From positions 1 to 63,108 of the forward strand of contig JAIDUZ010000054.1 of assembly GCA_029059935.1 (NCBI GenBank): 63,108 nt of DNA, written 5' to 3'. The notes below the pieces were generated by a model, which worked only from the letters and a program-made list of their open reading frames with translations, was not told the origin of the DNA and made no database searches. The DNA comes from Alistipes sp. (lineage in GTDB: Bacteria > Bacteroidota > Bacteroidia > Bacteroidales > Rikenellaceae). Below are positions 7,852 through 17,800 of the stretch, piece after piece. Both the position numbers and the translations under genes were made by a program. Each line of letters begins with the position of its first letter. Position 1 is the first letter of the stretch.

Positions 7852-9308
7852 ACGTAGGTGGCCGTTGCTCCGGGTTCGAGTTCGAGCGTTGCGAAACGCC
7901 CTTCATACTGGATGTTGACCGTGCGGCGCGACCAGGAGTCGTTCGACACGACGAGCACGATGTGTCCGTCGGGGGTGCGGAAGGCCACGTTGGCCGGCAC
8001 GTCGGTGTGTGCGACGACGTTGGCGCGGAAGACGCCCGGGCGCTGCTCGTCTTCGCAGAGCTGCATGCTGCGGTCGCCGGGGGCCGTCGAGCCGATGCGC
8101 ACGGAGCCCGGACGCACGAACTTCGAAGCGTGGGCGATGACGTAATAGGCGATGTTGTACGACGCCTTGTTGCCGTCGATGGTCACGGCGCCCTGGCACA
8201 TCGAGCAGCCGCCGTTGTCGGTGTGGGGATCGTTGTCGGGGTCGGCGGCAAGGTTCCAGAGCACCACGTTGCGGCTCCAGTTGCGCATGATGCCGACGAT
8301 GAGCCGTCCGACGGCCGGGGCGATGTCGATGCGCGGCGACCCGGGGCGCTCGGTGGTCATCTGCTCGGTGAAGTAGATCTCCTTGTCGGGGCGCGCTTCG
8401 TGGACGTAACTCATGGCGCTCAGGTCGCCGCGGTAGTGGTGGTAGGCCGAGCCGAGGACGTATCGGGCCGCTTCGGGATCGTCGTAGATTTCCAGTGCGT
8501 AGTCGGGGCGGTCGCAGTTGTGGTCGAAGACGATGATGCCCGTGGGGAGCTGGGCCGCGCGGAATTTGGGTCCGAGGTGGTTCTTCACGAAGTCGGTCTG
8601 GTCGGCGGCCGACCAGGGCATGCTCGGGGTGTTGCGCGAGTTGAGCGGCTCGTTCTGGATGGTCACGGCGTCGATTTCGATTCCCTGCTCGCGCATCGCC
8701 TCGACGTAGCGGACGAAGTAGTCGGCATAGACGCCGTAGCACTCCTTGCGGAGCTTGCCGCCGCGCACGTTCTTCGACTCTTTCATCCAGGCCGGGGCCG
8801 ACCAGGGCGAGGAGAGCACCTGGATGTCGGGATTGATGGCGAGGATTTCGTGCATGACGGGAACCACGTCGCGGAGGTCCTGCGCCAGCGAGAAGTGTTC
8901 GAGGGCGAAATCCTCCTTGCCCTCGGGCATGTCGTCGTAGGAGAAGACGAAGCTGTTGAGGTCCGAGGCGCCCAGCGTGAGCCGTATGCAGCTGATGCCG
9001 ATGCCCTTGTGGGGGTCGAAGAGCGCTTCGAGCAGTGCATGCCGGGCCTTGGGCGACATCTTTATGAGGTGTTCGGCGCTGCCGCCCGTGAGGGCGAAGC
9101 CGAAGCCGTCGACGGGCTGGTAGCTCTGCCGCGGGTCGACGATGATGTAGGGGGCGCGCTCGTTGCGCTGTTCGGAGAATTCGGCCTCCGGCTGCTCGGC
9201 GAAGAGCGCCGAGCGGTCGGGCCGGGTGACGAAGCTGCGGATGGTCTGTGCGGAAGCCGTGGAGAGCGCCAGGGCGCAGACCGGGAGAAGTGCGAGTTTT
9301 TTCAGCAT
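7839..9308 (-). CDS. GH30 glycoside hydrolase
   Basis: The product has 489 residues with a signal peptide cut near ASAQ (residue 21). The GH30 TIM barrel carries acid/base E220 in TIQNEPLN and nucleophile E315 in IYFTEQM. The C-terminal about 80 residues form the beta-sandwich usual in GH30 (ending ATYVWEK). Family activities include beta-glucosidase, beta-1,6-glucanase, glucosylceramidase and xylanase. In a mannan locus a beta-glucosidase acting on glucose residues of glucomannan is a reasonable guess, but the specificity cannot be read from the sequence. The open frame runs far upstream, but MLKKLALLPV at 9308 is a clear signal-peptide start 14 nt after the preceding stop. Confidence 0.88.
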   Translation of the reverse strand: MLKKLALLPVCALALSTASAQTIRSFVTRPDRSALFAEQPEAEFSEQRNERAPYIIVDPRQSYQPVDGFGFALTGGSAEHLIKMSPKARHALLEALFDPHKGIGISCIRLTLGASDLNSFVFSYDDMPEGKEDFALEHFSLAQDLRDVVPVMHEILAINPDIQVLSSPWSAPAWMKESKNVRGGKLRKECYGVYADYFVRYVEAMREQGIEIDAVTIQNEPLNSRNTPSMPWSAADQTDFVKNHLGPKFRAAQLPTGIIVFDHNCDRPDYALEIYDDPEAARYVLGSAYHHYRGDLSAMSYVHEARPDKEIYFTEQMTTERPGSPRIDIAPAVGRLIVGIMRNWSRNVVLWNLAADPDNDPHTDNGGCSMCQGAVTIDGNKASYNIAYYVIAHASKFVRPGSVRIGSTAPGDRSMQLCEDEQRPGVFRANVVAHTDVPANVAFRTPDGHIVLVVSNDSWSRRTVNIQYEGRFATLELEPGATATYVWEK

Positions 9309-9322
9309 AATGGGTATGGGTT

Positions 9323-10975
9323 TCAGTCGTTGAAGGCGGCGCGGGCCCGGCGGTCGGGGTCGTCGGCGCGGCGGCACTGCGTGTCGAGAATCATCAGTTC
9401 GCCCCGCTCGGGAGTGTAGCGCGGCCAAGCCGGGAGCGCCCGGCAGTTGGGGTCGCCCGTGCGCATGAATTGCAGCAGGGCGTCGGCCATCTTCTTCGAG
9501 AGGGTGCGCGGGGCCTTGCCGCCGCCGGTGTGGGTAATCATGCGGTCGGTGTTGAGCAGCCAGAAGCCGATGTCGATGCAGTGGAATGCACGGTGGCGGC
9601 CGTCGAAAAGGGGCGATTCCCAGCCGAACCACGCCATGTAGACGGGCGATTGCTGGGCGCACTTGGCATCGGCCGTATGGACGATGCCCCGGCGGTCGGA
9701 GGCGATGAGCGCCCATATTTCGATGGGGCGCCGGTCGGGGAAAGCGGCGGCATAGGCTTCGACGATGAGCTGCGCACGGTCGCCGTACCGGGGCCTGAGC
9801 TTTTCGGCCACGCCGTCGAGCGTGATTGCTTCGAGTTCGGGGTTGTCGCGGTTGGGGTTCCACTCGTGGTAGGTCGAGCAGAGGAGCATTGGGACGTCGG
9901 AACCCGTCGTGCGGTTGCCGTCCGTGAAGAAGGTGCCTTTCGGGATGTCGGTGCCGTCGGCGACGGGGGCGAATCCGGCGCGGTAGCCCGGATTTTCGTC
10001 GGCCATCCGCTGCCAGGCGCGTTCGGCGAGCGCCATATACTCCTCCCAGGGCATGCGTTGCAGTTCGTCGATGCGCGAGGCGTCGAGCCCTGCTTCGCGG
10101 AGGATGGTCTCGCCCAGCCGTTCGGCGTAGGCGGCATCGTTGGCGCGCGTGGTGTTGCCGCTCAGTGCCACGGCCTTGTGGAACAGCCCTTTGGCTGCGG
10201 GCATGGCAGCGAGCAGGCAGACCTTCGAGCCGCCGCCCGACTGTCCCATGATGGTGACGTTGGAGGGGTCGCCGCCGAAGTTGGCGATGTTGTCGTGCAC
10301 CCATTGCAGGGCGGCCACGATGTCGAGCATCCCGACGTTGCCCGAATGGCGGTACTTCTCGCCGCCCACGGAGGCGAAATCGGAGAACCCGAAGGCGTTG
10401 AGGCGGTGGTTGACCGAACAGAAGACGATGTCGCCGTAGCGGGCGATGTTCTCGCCGTCGTAGCTGTCCTGTTCGATGCCGTTGCCGCGGGCGAAGCCGC
10501 CGCCGTGGAGCCATACGAGCACCGGGCGCCGCCTGCCGTCGTCGACGGAGGGGGTCCACACGTTCAGACGCAGGCAGTCTTCGCCCATCAGGTCGTAGTT
10601 CCAGTGGTCGACGAACATCGAGTAGGATTCGGGGCGCCGGTCGTAGTAGCTCTGCGGTGCCGAGGCGCCGTAGGCCACGGCGGGCCGCACGCCCTCCCAC
10701 GCTTCGGGTGCGCGGGGCGGCATGAAGCGGTTTTCGCCGCCCGTGTCGGCGCCGTAGGGGATGCCGCGGAAGCAGCAGATGCCGCGCAGCAGGAAGCCGC
10801 GCACCTTGCCATAGGAGGTTTCGGCCACGGCGATGTTTTCGCCGATGAAGAGCTGCTGTGCGTCGGGGTCGGGATGCCGGCCGGCGCTCTGCGCCGGGAG
10901 CACGGAGAGTGCCAGCGCACAGGCGCCCGCCATGAGGAGCGGCGCTTGGCGGATGAGGAGGACAGGTGTTTTCAT
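9323..10975 (-). CDS. Type B carboxylesterase family hydrolase
   Basis: This 550-residue secreted serine esterase is the first gene of minus unit 1. Residues 1 to about 31 are a signal peptide. The carboxylesterase fold is recognised by the oxyanion segment LVWLHGGGFARGNG (near residue 155), nucleophile S246 in GQSGGGS and the C-terminal FHCIDIGFWLLN segment with the catalytic His. With the CE1-like gene it gives the operon two different esterases, suggesting acetylated mannan as the substrate. The start MKTPVLLIRQ at 10975 is chosen over one at 11041 because it opens the signal peptide and lies downstream of the predicted promoter at 11076-11083. Confidence 0.87.
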   Translation of the reverse strand: MKTPVLLIRQAPLLMAGACALALSVLPAQSAGRHPDPDAQQLFIGENIAVAETSYGKVRGFLLRGICCFRGIPYGADTGGENRFMPPRAPEAWEGVRPAVAYGASAPQSYYDRRPESYSMFVDHWNYDLMGEDCLRLNVWTPSVDDGRRRPVLVWLHGGGFARGNGIEQDSYDGENIARYGDIVFCSVNHRLNAFGFSDFASVGGEKYRHSGNVGMLDIVAALQWVHDNIANFGGDPSNVTIMGQSGGGSKVCLLAAMPAAKGLFHKAVALSGNTTRANDAAYAERLGETILREAGLDASRIDELQRMPWEEYMALAERAWQRMADENPGYRAGFAPVADGTDIPKGTFFTDGNRTTGSDVPMLLCSTYHEWNPNRDNPELEAITLDGVAEKLRPRYGDRAQLIVEAYAAAFPDRRPIEIWALIASDRRGIVHTADAKCAQQSPVYMAWFGWESPLFDGRHRAFHCIDIGFWLLNTDRMITHTGGGKAPRTLSKKMADALLQFMRTGDPNCRALPAWPRYTPERGELMILDTQCRRADDPDRRARAAFND

Positions 10976-11075
10976 TTCGGGTCGGTGGATTCGGATTTGT
11001 GCGGACCGGGGAACATGCAAGCCGAATACAATGTCGGGCAACTTGAATGTCGTTGAGGCGCAGTCTGGTTTTTTA

Positions 11076-11119
11076 CAAAAATAGATATTATCACATGATA
11101 AAATTGATACTATTTTAAC
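11076..11119 (-). promoter_or_regulatory. Promoter of minus unit 1 with the shared 15-bp motif
   Basis: On the minus strand, TATTTTTG at 11083-11076 matches the -7 consensus and there is no -33 TTTG. The 15-mer GTTAAAATAGTATCA (11119-11105, minus strand) ends 21 nt upstream of the -7 box. It matches the motif at 12269-12283 in 10 of 15 positions and that at 36154-36168 in 11 of 15, at practically the same spacing. It is a candidate activator site, presumably for the AraC protein encoded alongside. Confidence 0.6.
11088..11101. promoter_or_regulatory. Palindromic operator candidate TTATCA-ca-TGATAA
   Basis: A perfect 6-bp inverted repeat with a 2-nt spacer lies between the -7 box and the shared motif of minus unit 1. 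A dimeric regulator bound here would interfere with polymerase at that promoter. No equivalent palindrome was seen at the other locus promoters. Confidence 0.4.
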
Positions 11120-11269
11120 CGAATATAATCCTTTCTTGCAGGGTTGGCAATGGTGTATTGTGAATAAGATTGGTGGTTTTGATTTTATTTACCTGATTAT
11201 TAGTATTTTGATGTTTGTTTTTTGGGAAGCCCATCTATATATAGGTGTGTTCGGAAATATTATTGATTT

Positions 11270-11299
11270 TTTGCAATTCGGAATTATTCGTTATATTTG
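11270..11299 (+). promoter_or_regulatory. Promoter of the AraC regulator gene
   Basis: TTTG at 11270-11273 and TATATTTG at 11292-11299 are spaced by 18 nt. The -33 element is intact, unlike at the four promoters of the enzyme and transport genes, so steady basal expression of the regulator is likely. Confidence 0.6.
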
Positions 11300-11326
11300 T
11301 GCAAACCAACTTTGCCCGATTCGACC

Positions 11327-12205
11327 ATGGAGATTCTTCGCGAGAGCACGCCGCTGACTGAGAACGACTGCTTTATGATTTTTTCCCGAAAGAAGGCCTC
11401 TTTCGACTTCCCGCTGCACACCCACCAGGAGATGGAGCTCAACCTGGTGATGAACGCCGCCGGGGCGTCGCGTGTGATAGGCAACCACGTGGGACGGATC
11501 GGCGACATGGAACTGGTGCTCGTGAGCGGCGATACGCCCCACGCCTGGTTCACGGACCGCTGCGAATCGAAGGAGATTCTTGAAATCACGCTGCAGTTCA
11601 GCCCCGACCTGCTGGACGACCGGCTGCTCAACCGCAATCCGATGGCTGCGCTCAGGTCGCTCTTCGCCGAAGCGCGGCGCGGGGTGCTCTTCTCGCGCGA
11701 GACGACGGAGCGCGTGGCCCCGCGCATCCGGGAGCTCTACGAACAGGGGGCGGTCGGGGGAATGAAACCGTTTCTGGACATGATCATGATTCTGAACGAC
11801 CTGTCGCTTTCGCACGACCGCGAGGTGCTCTCCGACGTGACGTTCGTGCAGAAGAAGCTCAAGTCGCACTCGGCCCGCATCGAGACGGTCTTCGCCTACA
11901 TGAGCCAGCATTTCAACCGTCAGATTACGCTTTCGGAGGCGGCGGCGCTGGTCAACATGTCCGACGTGTCGTTCAGCCGCTTCATCAAGAAGGTCACCGG
12001 ACAGAGCTTCATCGACACGCTGACCGAAATCCGCCTGGGGCACGTGGCCCGCATGCTCATCGACACCGACATGACGATTGCCGAGATAGCCTTCTGCTGC
12101 GGATTCAACAACATGGCCAATTTCAACCGCATCTTCAAGCGAAAGAAGGGGATGCCGCCTCATAAGTTCCGAACGCTGTTTCTGCCGAAGAAAATCTTCG
12201 TCTGA
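11327..12205 (+). CDS. AraC-family transcriptional regulator with cupin sensor domain
   Basis: The product has 292 residues. Residues 1 to about 150 form a cupin-like ligand-binding domain (PLHTHQEMELNLVMN, then GDTPHAWFTDR). Residues about 190-285 hold two helix-turn-helix motifs typical of AraC: ITLSEAAALVNMSDVSFSRF and MTIAEIAFCCGFNNMANFNR, followed by the conserved F-K-R-K-K-G-M-P-P segment. There is no membrane segment, so it acts in the cytoplasm, presumably sensing an imported mannooligosaccharide. It lies at the divergence point of minus unit 1 and the long plus unit, so it is the probable activator of this locus. Many glycan loci in this phylum use hybrid two-component or SusR-type sensors instead. 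The start at 11327 follows the -7 box by 27 nt. Confidence 0.9.
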   Translation: MEILRESTPLTENDCFMIFSRKKASFDFPLHTHQEMELNLVMNAAGASRVIGNHVGRIGDMELVLVSGDTPHAWFTDRCESKEILEITLQFSPDLLDDRLLNRNPMAALRSLFAEARRGVLFSRETTERVAPRIRELYEQGAVGGMKPFLDMIMILNDLSLSHDREVLSDVTFVQKKLKSHSARIETVFAYMSQHFNRQITLSEAAALVNMSDVSFSRFIKKVTGQSFIDTLTEIRLGHVARMLIDTDMTIAEIAFCCGFNNMANFNRIFKRKKGMPPHKFRTLFLPKKIFV

Positions 12206-12212
12206 CAGGCCG

Positions 12213-12239
12213 ACATCCGGAGCGAAAAGCCCCGGATGT
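12213..12239 (+). terminator. Weak terminator after the AraC gene
   Basis: ACATCCGGAGC at 12213-12223 and GCCCCGGATGT at 12229-12239 pair with one mismatch around a short loop, followed by a T-rich but interrupted tail. Confidence 0.55.
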
Positions 12240-12260
12240 TCTGTTTGGTGCTTTGAGTAT

Positions 12261-12312
12261 CGGTTTTAGATAAGAATGCATCAAACCGGGCGGGAGGGTT
12301 TGTCTACTTTTG
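12261..12312 (+). promoter_or_regulatory. Promoter of the long SusCD unit with the shared 15-bp motif
   Basis: TACTTTTG at 12305-12312 is a perfect -7 box with no -33 TTTG. GATAAGAATGCATCA at 12269-12283 ends 21 nt upstream and matches the site at 36154-36168 in 11 of 15 positions; similarity continues to the left (CGG at 12261). The leader of about 85 nt contains a small hairpin (GCGGAA and TTCCGC) and a C/A-rich stretch before the ATG. Confidence 0.6.
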
Positions 12313-12403
12313 TTTCAGTGAACGTGCGGTCCGGCACGGCGCGGAAGCGATTCCGCCCGGCAGGACGCTCCGGACACGGAAAACCAACCTAACCCAAACC
12401 TTT

Positions 12404-13447
12404 ATGCGAAAACTTTTGCTTCCTCTGTTTTACGTGTGCACGGGGGTTCTGCTGGTCGGCTGCTACGAGAACGAATCGTCGGCGCCCGACATGGTCGATC
12501 CCTGGCTGCGCGAGCGTACGCCGGTGAGCTTCCGGCTGGAGAATCAGATCGGCGAAGCCGTCATCACCCACGACTGGCGGCACGACGACGAGGGTGCCGT
12601 TTCGGTGCAGCTCATCGTGGGCGCCATTGCGGACCTGACGGCGGTCAAGGTGGAGAAAATCGAACTCCAATACGGTGCCACGGCCTCGGTGGAGGCGGGC
12701 GGCACGCTGGACCTGAGCGGCGGCAAGGGCTCGTTCGTGGTGACGGCCGAGACGGGCGAAACGCGCGAATACACCGTGACCTATACTTCTTTCGAGGAGC
12801 CGCTCGAAGGCGTCTATCTTTTCGATCCCCGCGGCGGCATACTCGAGAGTGATAAGGCTCCGAAGAGCGCATTCATTGTGCTCGGAGGTTTCGACGGCAG
12901 CATCGTTATGTCGACGGCCATGGACAAATGGTGGCAATGGGGCGAAGGATACATGCCGACCGACGAGGACGACAATACTGTCAGCTTCAAGCTCGCCCAC
13001 GTCGACGAGCAGACGGGCGTCAGCTACGGCACGATGCTCAACCTGCCGGGCGACGACGGCAAATGGGCCAACTACATGTATCAGAACAAGCCTGAAAAGG
13101 ATGTGAACGGCAAGTACCGCATTCTGCCCAAGGGCAAAGCGCGCTGGGCGAAGAATCCTTCGTCGGGCGACATCACTTTCTACGCTTGGGAGGATGCCGA
13201 CTGCACGACGCCGCTGTGGACATCGAAGCAGCTTGGAGCCGGCACACACGCTTTCTGGGACAAGCAGGTTCCGGTCGCCAATTTGTCATTCTACCGCGAG
13301 CATCCGGGCCCTTTCACCAACGGAATGGACAATTGGGCGGACGACCGCTGGTATGTGAACAACGTCCGCAATACGTTCTATTTGATGAAGAAGTCGTCGG
13401 ACAAGCCGCTCGACAACCACGACGCGCTGCTTGAAAACGAATATTGA
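12404..13447 (+). CDS. Surface lipoprotein, probable glycan-binding protein
   Basis: This 347-residue protein is the first gene of the SusCD unit. A lipobox LVGC (Cys20) predicts lipid anchoring, and the position next to SusC/SusD genes suggests a cell-surface glycan-binding protein. Residues about 35-125 look like an Ig-like domain of the kind found at the start of such lipoproteins. The rest (about 130-347) is rich in Trp, Tyr and Gly (DKWWQWGEGY, ADDRWYVNNV), which fits carbohydrate stacking, but I cannot assign a named family. No catalytic motif is seen. The stop is 11 nt before the start of the GH26 lipoprotein, so the two are co-transcribed and may work together at the surface. Confidence 0.75.
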   Translation: MRKLLLPLFYVCTGVLLVGCYENESSAPDMVDPWLRERTPVSFRLENQIGEAVITHDWRHDDEGAVSVQLIVGAIADLTAVKVEKIELQYGATASVEAGGTLDLSGGKGSFVVTAETGETREYTVTYTSFEEPLEGVYLFDPRGGILESDKAPKSAFIVLGGFDGSIVMSTAMDKWWQWGEGYMPTDEDDNTVSFKLAHVDEQTGVSYGTMLNLPGDDGKWANYMYQNKPEKDVNGKYRILPKGKARWAKNPSSGDITFYAWEDADCTTPLWTSKQLGAGTHAFWDKQVPVANLSFYREHPGPFTNGMDNWADDRWYVNNVRNTFYLMKKSSDKPLDNHDALLENEY

Positions 13448-13458
13448 TTCTTCCGGTC

Positions 13459-14784
13459 ATGTTACCCATGCAATCTTTCGGTGATTCGGTCCGGCGCTTC
13501 CTGCGTCTGTTCTGTGCGGCGATCTGCTGCATAGGAATCGCTGTGTCGATGCCGGCATGCGGCGGCAGCGACATAGAGATTCCGTCCCCCCCCCTCCCGC
13601 AACCTGACGGCGGCGGGAATCAGGGCGGCGAAGACGGCGGTGAGGACGGCGGCGGAAGCGATTCCGACAACACCGGCGACCCCGACAAGCCCGGGACGCT
13701 CCGTCTGTCGATGGTGGACCCTGCGGCCACGGCCGAAACCAAAGCCCTCTATTCGAATCTGTGGGCGGTGGCGGCCCGCGGCTTCATGTTCGGCCATCAC
13801 GACGACCTGTGGTACGGCCGCTACTGGTACGACGAGCCGGGCGGCTCGGACACCAAGGCCGTCTGCGGCGACTATCCTGCCGTGTGCAGCGTCGACCTGG
13901 CTGCGATGATGGACGACCGGGCTGCCAGCGAGGCGAACATGCGCGAGAATGCCATCCGGCGCCGTGTGATGCTGGAAGCCTATGCCCGCGGCGAAGTCAT
14001 CATCGCCTGCTGCCATCTGAACAATCCGCTGACGGGCGGCGATTCGTGGGACAACAGCAACGATAACGTGGTGGCTTCGATTCTGACCGAAGGTTCCGCG
14101 CAGCATACGGCCTACCTGGGCTGGCTCGACCGCCTGGCCGACTTCGCACTCGGCCTGAAAGCCGCCGACGGCACCCTTGTCCCCTTTGTTTTCCGTCCCT
14201 ATCACGAACACACCCAAACGTGGTCGTGGTGGGGTTCGAAGTGCACCACCGAAGAGCAGTTCGTCGCTCTTTGGCGCATGACCGTGCGCCATCTGCGCGA
14301 CACGCGCGGGGTGCACAACCTGGTCTATGCCGTCTCGCCGCAGATGGATGCCGAGTATGCCGATGCGAAAGGGCGCCTGCTCTTCCGCTGGCCGGGCGAC
14401 GAATGGGTCGACTTCATCGGCATGGACTGCTACCACGGGCTCAACATGGCTGCCTTCACGTCGAATCTGAAAGCCCTGTCGGCCCTCTCGCTCGAAAAAC
14501 GGAAGCCCTGCGGCGTGACCGAAACGGGCCAGGAATCCTTTGCCGATGCGGATTATTGGACGCGGTGCCTGCTCACGCCGCTCACCGGCCAGCGGGTCTC
14601 GATGGTCGTCATGTGGCGCAACAAGTATGTCGGCACCAACGAATCCGACAAGCATTTCTACTCTGTCTATCCGGGGCATCCCTCCGAGGAGAATTTCCGG
14701 ATCATGTACTCCCGCTCCCGTTCGCTCTTCAGCGCCGATCTTCCGGATATGTACCGGACGGCCGAAGGCGTGACGGTCGAGTGA
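13459..14784 (+). CDS. GH26 beta-mannanase lipoprotein with acidic Gly-rich linker
   Basis: The product has 441 residues from the ATG at 13459; a TTG at 13444 is possible but unlikely. The signal ends SMPAC (Cys34), a fair lipobox. Residues about 47-80 are a Gly/Asp/Glu-rich linker (GGGNQGGEDGGEDGGGSD) that would hold the enzyme away from the membrane. The GH26 domain starts near residue 83 with LSMVDPAATAETKALYSNLW. The acid/base is E250 in FRPYHEHTQTWSWWG and the nucleophile E355 in CGVTETG. It is closely related to the GH26 at 5541-6677. As the only endo-enzyme before the transporter genes, it is the likely surface mannanase feeding SusCD. A run of nine C in the linker codons is noted separately. 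Confidence 0.92.
   Translation: MLPMQSFGDSVRRFLRLFCAAICCIGIAVSMPACGGSDIEIPSPPLPQPDGGGNQGGEDGGEDGGGSDSDNTGDPDKPGTLRLSMVDPAATAETKALYSNLWAVAARGFMFGHHDDLWYGRYWYDEPGGSDTKAVCGDYPAVCSVDLAAMMDDRAASEANMRENAIRRRVMLEAYARGEVIIACCHLNNPLTGGDSWDNSNDNVVASILTEGSAQHTAYLGWLDRLADFALGLKAADGTLVPFVFRPYHEHTQTWSWWGSKCTTEEQFVALWRMTVRHLRDTRGVHNLVYAVSPQMDAEYADAKGRLLFRWPGDEWVDFIGMDCYHGLNMAAFTSNLKALSALSLEKRKPCGVTETGQESFADADYWTRCLLTPLTGQRVSMVVMWRNKYVGTNESDKHFYSVYPGHPSEENFRIMYSRSRSLFSADLPDMYRTAEGVTVE
13586..13594 (+). repeat. Nine-C homopolymer inside the GH26 coding region
   Basis: The run encodes Pro residues just after the lipobox, before the catalytic domain. A one-base slip would remove the enzyme domain by frameshift. 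Confidence 0.8.
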
Positions 14785-14821
14785 ACCGACTTCGAACAAC
14801 CTAAAACAAACCTCAAATCCT

Positions 14822-17800
14822 ATGGTAAAAATCTTCAAAACGTCCTTGTTGTACGGGCTGCTGCTCCTGCTGGGCGTGCTGCTTCCCTCGGGGGCGGCGG
14901 CGCAGCCGCAGGTGACGGGTACCGTCAAAGATGAGAATGGGGCCGCTTTGGCGGGTGTTACCGTCATGGTGAAGGGCACCGGGACCGGTGCCATCACGAT
15001 GTCCGACGGCCGGTATGCAATCAGGGCGTCGGGCGACGACGAACTCGAATTCTCGTTCATCGGCTATACGCCACGCACCGTACGGGTCGGTGCGCAGAGC
15101 GTCATCGACGTGACGCTGCAGGAGGAGGCCATCCTTGCCGAAGAGGTCGTGGTGACGGCCTACGCCGTGCAGAAGAAAGTGAACGTGACGGGTTCGATCT
15201 CTTCGGTGAAAGGTGCCGACCTTGTGGCGACGCCCGTGGCCAATATCTCCAATGCGCTGATCGGCAACACGCCCGGCGTGGGCGGCTTGCAGGCGTCGGG
15301 CGAACCGGGCCACAATGCCGCCGACATCCGCATCCGCGGCGTGTCGACCTACGGTTCGGCCTCGCCGCTGATTGTCATCGACGGCGTGGAGCAGCCCTCG
15401 GAGCAGGCCATGGCCGAGCTCAATGCGATGGATGCCAACGAAATACAAGGCATCAGCGTGCTGAAGGACGCCTCGTCGACGGCCGTATACGGTATCCGCG
15501 GTGCCAACGGTGTCATCATCGTGACGACCCGCCGCGGCAACACGGGGTCGCCGACGGTCAACTTCTCCATGAACTACGGTTTCACATGTGCCTCGGCCTT
15601 GCAGAAAGGCGTGAACTCCTATGAATACGCCTTGCTGCGCAACGAAGCGATTCGCCACGAGCAGAACAGCTTTGCCGGAAACGAGGGACTGTCGACCTAC
15701 ATCTTCGACGACTACGACCTGTGGAAGTTCAAGAACAACCGCGACTATACGCCGGTCGAGGTCGACGCCATGACCCACCTCTCGCCGGAGAAGCGCGAGC
15801 AGCTCAAGCGTTCGCCGGCGCTCTACTACGCCAGCCGCGACCTCTACAAGGAGATGTTCGACCGCGTGGCGCCGCAGATGCAGGTCAACGTCAACGTGGC
15901 GGGCGGTACGGAGCGCGTGAAGTATTTCGTGTCGTTCGGCTACTTCTCGCAGGACGGTATCACCACCGACTACAGCTACCACGACGCCCGTACGGGGTCG
16001 TCGTTCGACCGCTACAACTTCCGTTCGAATTTCGACATCCAGATTGCCAAGCGCTGGAAGGTGTCGGTCAACACGACCGGACAGTTCGGCCGGTCGGAGG
16101 GTCTGAGCAGCGGCAACGACCCCTATGACCTGTCGGCCCGCTACAAGGCCATCATGCAGTATATCTACGAGGCGAACCCCTTCATCTCGCCGGGCATGAT
16201 CGACGGCCATCTTATCAACTCGTTCGCCGGTACGGCCGGTTCGCCGACCAACCCGCTGGGCATCAAGACCGGCAGTTCGCTCGGCTCGCAGAACGCCATC
16301 GTGAGCCTGCTGACCGCCGGCACCAACACGATTTACAACTCGCTGCTGGACAATACGGTCAAGCTCGAACACTCGATGGACTACCTGGTCGACGGCCTGC
16401 GCATCTACGGTACGGTCAACTACCAGGACAACTACAACCGCACGGTGCGCTACCGGCCTTCGATTCCGACCTACTCGGTGCAGCGCAACCCCGACGATCC
16501 CACCCTCTACCAGTTCTTCGGCGGCGGCATGGGGGCCGGTTCGTTCGAGTCGTGGGGCTACAGCAACTGGAACAAGCTCTATCTCGATGCCGGCATCGAC
16601 TGGTCGGGCAGCTTCAACGACCACAACGTCTCGGCGCTCCTGCTGGCCAAGGCCTCGCGTTACACCATGCCGAGCGACTCCTACAACGTGCCCTCGGGCG
16701 TGATGGGTTTCGTGGGCCGCGTGACCTACAATTACAAGAACCGCTACATGGCCGAGGTCAACGTGGGCTACAACGGTACGGAGCAGTTTGCCAAGGGACA
16801 CCGTTTCGGCTGGTTCCCGGCCTATTCGGTGGGCTGGGTGCCGACCAACGAAGAGTTCTTCACGCAGAACGACATCCTGACCTTCCTCAAGATACGTGCT
16901 TCGTACGGTGAGGTCGGCAACGACCGTCTGGGCGGTAACCGCCGTTTCTACTACCTGCCGAGCACCTACAACCTCAATCAGGGCGGCTATTGGCTGGGTT
17001 CGTCGAACGGTTCGTCGGCCAACCCCTACTGGGCCGGTGCCACGGAGGGCGTGATCGGCAATCCCGACATCACGTGGGAGCGCGCCCGCAAGTATGACGT
17101 GGGTCTGGAAGCCCGCCTGTTCCGCGACCGGCTGTCGATTACCGCCGACTGGTTCCGCGAGGACCGCAGCAACATCCTCACCACGCTCGGCACCATTCCC
17201 GGCATCTACGGCGTCGGTGCGGGCAGCGTGCCTCCGGTCAACGTGGGCATCACGAAGAACCAGGGCTTCGAACTCCAAGTGGCGTGGGAAGACCGGAAAG
17301 GCGACTGGCGCTACGGCGTGAGCGGCGACGTGAGCTTCGCGCGCAACAAAATCATCTACAAGGCCGAAGCGCAGAATCCCTATCCGTGGATGAACGAGAC
17401 GGGCTTTGCGATCGGACAGCGCTTCGGTCTGAAGACCGACGGTCTCTACAATACGCAGGAGGAGCTGGCCAACCGTCCCTACAACACCTTCAACGGCAAC
17501 CGTGCCACGCTGGGCGACATCCGCTACGTCGACCTGAACGGCGACGGCCTGATCGACAACAAGGACATTGCGCCGATAGGCTATCCCAACTATGCCGAAT
17601 ACCACTTCAACGCCAAGGCGTCGGTGGGCTGGAAAGGCTTCGATCTGCGCGTGCTCTTCGTGGGTTCGGCCAACGGGTCGTACTATCTGAACAAGGGCTA
17701 CACGATGCCCTTCTTCAAGAAGGCCGGCAATGCCTGGAAATGGATGTACGACGGCCGCTGGACGGAGGAGCGCTATGCCGCCGGCGAGAAGATCACCTAT

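Noticed and set aside
7839..10700. A 953-residue fusion of an upstream segment with GH30
   Set aside because: The upstream part is the wrong frame of the carboxylesterase gene. GH30 has its own signal-peptide start at 9308.
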